Shown here piece by piece: positions 63,201 through 64,000 of a stretch of 64,000 nt of DNA (position 1 is its first letter; the number at the start of each line of letters is the position of its first letter). A model generated the notes under the pieces. The model had not been told where the DNA came from and did no database searches. It was given only the letters and a program-made list of their open reading frames with translations. The stretch covers positions 2,435,001-2,499,000 of the forward strand of contig NZ_JAPDVG010000001.1 in NCBI RefSeq assembly GCF_026015625.1, read 5' to 3'. The position numbers and the translations under genes are program-made. This DNA comes from Segatella copri (GTDB lineage: Bacteria; Bacteroidota; Bacteroidia; Bacteroidales; Bacteroidaceae).

Positions 63201-63255
63201 TAATCCTTACCCACGTCCAATAAGCTTCCAGCTTGGTTTGAATCTTAACATCTAA
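60205..63255 (+). CDS. susC: SusC-family TonB-dependent transporter (starch/maltodextrin locus)
   Basis: 1016 residues. Signal peptide to about residue 28 (VSSFAQ), CarboxypepD_reg-like domain (IKGHVKDASGEPIMGATITV), SusC plug signature (NEVVVIGYGRAKKNDLTGSV; IRIRGGASLSASNDPLYVIDGL), 22-strand barrel ending in PISFQLGLNLNI. ATG at 60205 with an immediate second Met. Divergent from lacI and under the shared operator. Imports starch oligosaccharides (context-based). Confidence 0.95.
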   Translation: MMKQVKIKLPLRALTLASGLLLTVSSFAQSNAIKGHVKDASGEPIMGATITVNGKAVGITDMDGNFSVDAAPGANLTFTYLGMTPKTIKATSNMMITLVDDQKSLNEVVVIGYGRAKKNDLTGSVTAIKPDEMSKGITSSASDMLVGKIAGVDVQTGGGQPGTGAQIRIRGGASLSASNDPLYVIDGLAIDNNTNKGMSNVLAMINPNDIESFTVLKDASATAIYGSRASNGVIIITTKKGRSGQKPSVTYNGNVTLSTIQKKYDVMNASEYKQALTSLGIDTSTLGSYDTDWQNEIFRTSVSTNHNISIQGGLKNMPYRVSLGFEDNNGIVKTTWMKRFNTSVNVAPSFLDKHLNFNFTAKYMFEKDRYAKVGDAIGNALSMDPTQPVYGNGEDYKYVGGYFQYLQNKSDQISDPDWKKMAASQVTQNPVAVLDNYKCIAKSNDISGNLEVDYKIHGFEDLHLHAAIGAQYTDGKQNEDISKYSFSNNYFGYYGTDHQYKYSIEGKAFAEYAHKFGVHDIDIMAGAEQSHYHRTGYNYGSGIDEYLRDNNPQFVEADGKMNYIYSPTYQKNTMWKAHNSLVSYFGRFNYNLLDRYLLTATFRADGSSRFKKGKKWGYFPAAAFAWKINNEPFLKDAKWLDELKLRLGWGMTGQQNGIPDFYYTPVYTVSDTYAQYPFGDKYYITMRPSAYNPELTWEKTTTYNAGLDFTALNGRFGMNVDGYYRKTTDLLSTIAIAGGTNFGDQLLKNIGSLENYGVELAFDVKPIVTKDFIWDVTYNVGWNHNEITELEAGLQDWVWTGDKVSRGNNTKIQVNKVGQPIKSFYVFQQVYDENGKPIEGLYVDRDGNGTIDDDDRYCYKSPAPDVIMGLTTKFIYKNWDFSAAFHASIGNYVYYDFLNEKAVLADLNKDNIFRNTTAEAVDLGFWGKTSKATNTSDYFVRNASYLKCTNMTLGYSFPALIKAGAEKICSGRIFFTVQNPFIISKYKGIDPEVSSGIDSNPYPRPISFQLGLNLNI

Positions 63256-63275
63256 AAATAAAAAAGGAGACAATT

Positions 63276-64000
63276 ATGAAAAAACTATTTATAACGACTG
63301 CAATGGCAAGTATGTTGTGCATGGGCTTTGTCTCATGCGCAGACGAACTGAATATCAAGTCCATTGATCCACAGTCTTCCCCAACATATACTGCGGAGGG
63401 CCTCTTGGCTAAACAGTATGCAACCCTCGGTCTTACAGGTCAGAAAGGTCCTGCTGGTTCAGCAGACTTGAGTGGAGACGAGGGTGAGAGCGGATTTATC
63501 CGTACCGTCTTCAACTTGCAAGAATTAATGACAGACGAAATTTTGTGGGCATGGCAAGACAATGAAGGTATTGCCGCTATTACCAACATGAACTGGGATA
63601 AGAGTAATGCACGAGTAAACTGGGCATACCAGCGATTAATTTTCGACATCACCCTGTACAACCAGTTTATTTCCGAGCAGACAGGTAAGATGAGCGAAGA
63701 TAAGATTGCAGAAGTCCGCTTCCTCCGTGCACTGAACTACTATTATTTCCTCGACCTGTATCGCAAGGCTCCTTTCAAGGAAACCTTCGACAGCAATCTC
63801 CCTATTGAGAAAAGCGGCAAGGATCTCTACGAGTGGCTTGACAACGAGTTGACTACCATCGAGCCTATGATGGCAGAGGTGGGTGCTTATAATAACAGTG
63901 AGAATTTCGGACGTGCCGACCGTGGTGCAGCTTATGCCCTCCATGCTCGTTTGGCACTTAACTCAGCTGTTTATACAGATGGTCAGGTTAAGGACTACCA
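63276..64000 (+). CDS. susD: SusD-family lipoprotein, 5' part (runs off the window)
   Basis: An open frame from the ATG at 63276 to the window end gives about 241 residues. Lipoprotein signal with Cys in FVSCADELNI (about residue 22), then SusD features: LQELMTDEILWAWQDN, YNQFISEQ..., and the conserved IAEVRFLRALNYYYFLDLYRKAPF helix pair. 20 bp after SusC, with an unusually clear GGAGA ribosome-binding sequence at 63266-63270. It should cap the SusC barrel and bind starch oligosaccharides. Confidence 0.9.
   Translation, partial: MKKLFITTAMASMLCMGFVSCADELNIKSIDPQSSPTYTAEGLLAKQYATLGLTGQKGPAGSADLSGDEGESGFIRTVFNLQELMTDEILWAWQDNEGIAAITNMNWDKSNARVNWAYQRLIFDITLYNQFISEQTGKMSEDKIAEVRFLRALNYYYFLDLYRKAPFKETFDSNLPIEKSGKDLYEWLDNELTTIEPMMAEVGAYNNSENFGRADRGAAYALHARLALNSAVYTDGQVKDY

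Overview
The window looks like a chromosomal segment of a gut or oral Prevotella/Segatella-type Bacteroidota (S. copri-like by overall flavour; the species call is inference). Support: SusC/SusD pairs, a hybrid-regulator-like membrane activator, TonB-linked outer-membrane proteins, Bacteroidetes-type promoters (-7 box TAnnTTTG, often with TTG 19-20 bp upstream), Arg-I-less tyrosine recombinases and DUF3408/Mob genes typical of Bacteroides mobilizable elements. No rRNA, tRNA or CRISPR array was recognised.

Layout. 1-8.4 kb: a gene tail, a PIF1-like helicase, a GH51 arabinofuranosidase, a purine permease and an AAA/PD-(D/E)XK protein. 8.4-13.8 kb: accessory DNA with a dispersed repeat element, an AAA+DUF234 ATPase behind a 25-bp perfect palindrome, an IS3-family element and an AbiF-like HEPN toxin gene whose leader and an adjacent structured non-coding element are duplicated on the far side of the gene. 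13.8-19.2 kb: a LytTR two-component pair, two lipoproteins and decayed membrane-protein genes. 19.2-24 kb: a putative signalling island with a TonB-type outer-membrane protein, a LuxI/FeeM-like acyltransferase (frameshifted here), a LuxR-type regulator and a ThiF-like adenylating enzyme. All four promoters carry the same dyad, TTACCC-N4-GGGTAA, and in three it is centred 34 bp upstream of the -7 box. 24-34 kb: a mobilizable element (relaxase, MobC, possible oriT, DUF3408, two HTH proteins, RhuM-like protein, two tyrosine recombinases) carrying two different IS110-family transposases, each preceded by a structured leader that may be a bridge RNA.

34.5-44.4 kb is an arabinan utilization locus on the minus strand (SusC, SusD, surface glycan-binding lipoprotein, two GH43 enzymes). 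A membrane-spanning AraC-output regulator lacking kinase and receiver domains follows (44.7-47.7 kb), preceded by three very small membrane proteins in the same tight operon. A TTGTCCACC element lies 28.5 bp from the -7 box at both the arabinan SusC promoter and the distant GH51 promoter, so the two are probably co-regulated.

48.2-64 kb is a starch/maltodextrin locus: two GH13 enzymes, GH97, GH77, a maltose-type MFS transporter, a LacI regulator, and a divergent SusC/SusD pair running off the window. The LacI-type palindrome TGCAAACGTTTGCA occurs exactly three times and is centred 65-66 bp upstream of the -7 box of four promoters (GH97, GH77, lacI-MFS and susC), which suggests activation by one regulator.
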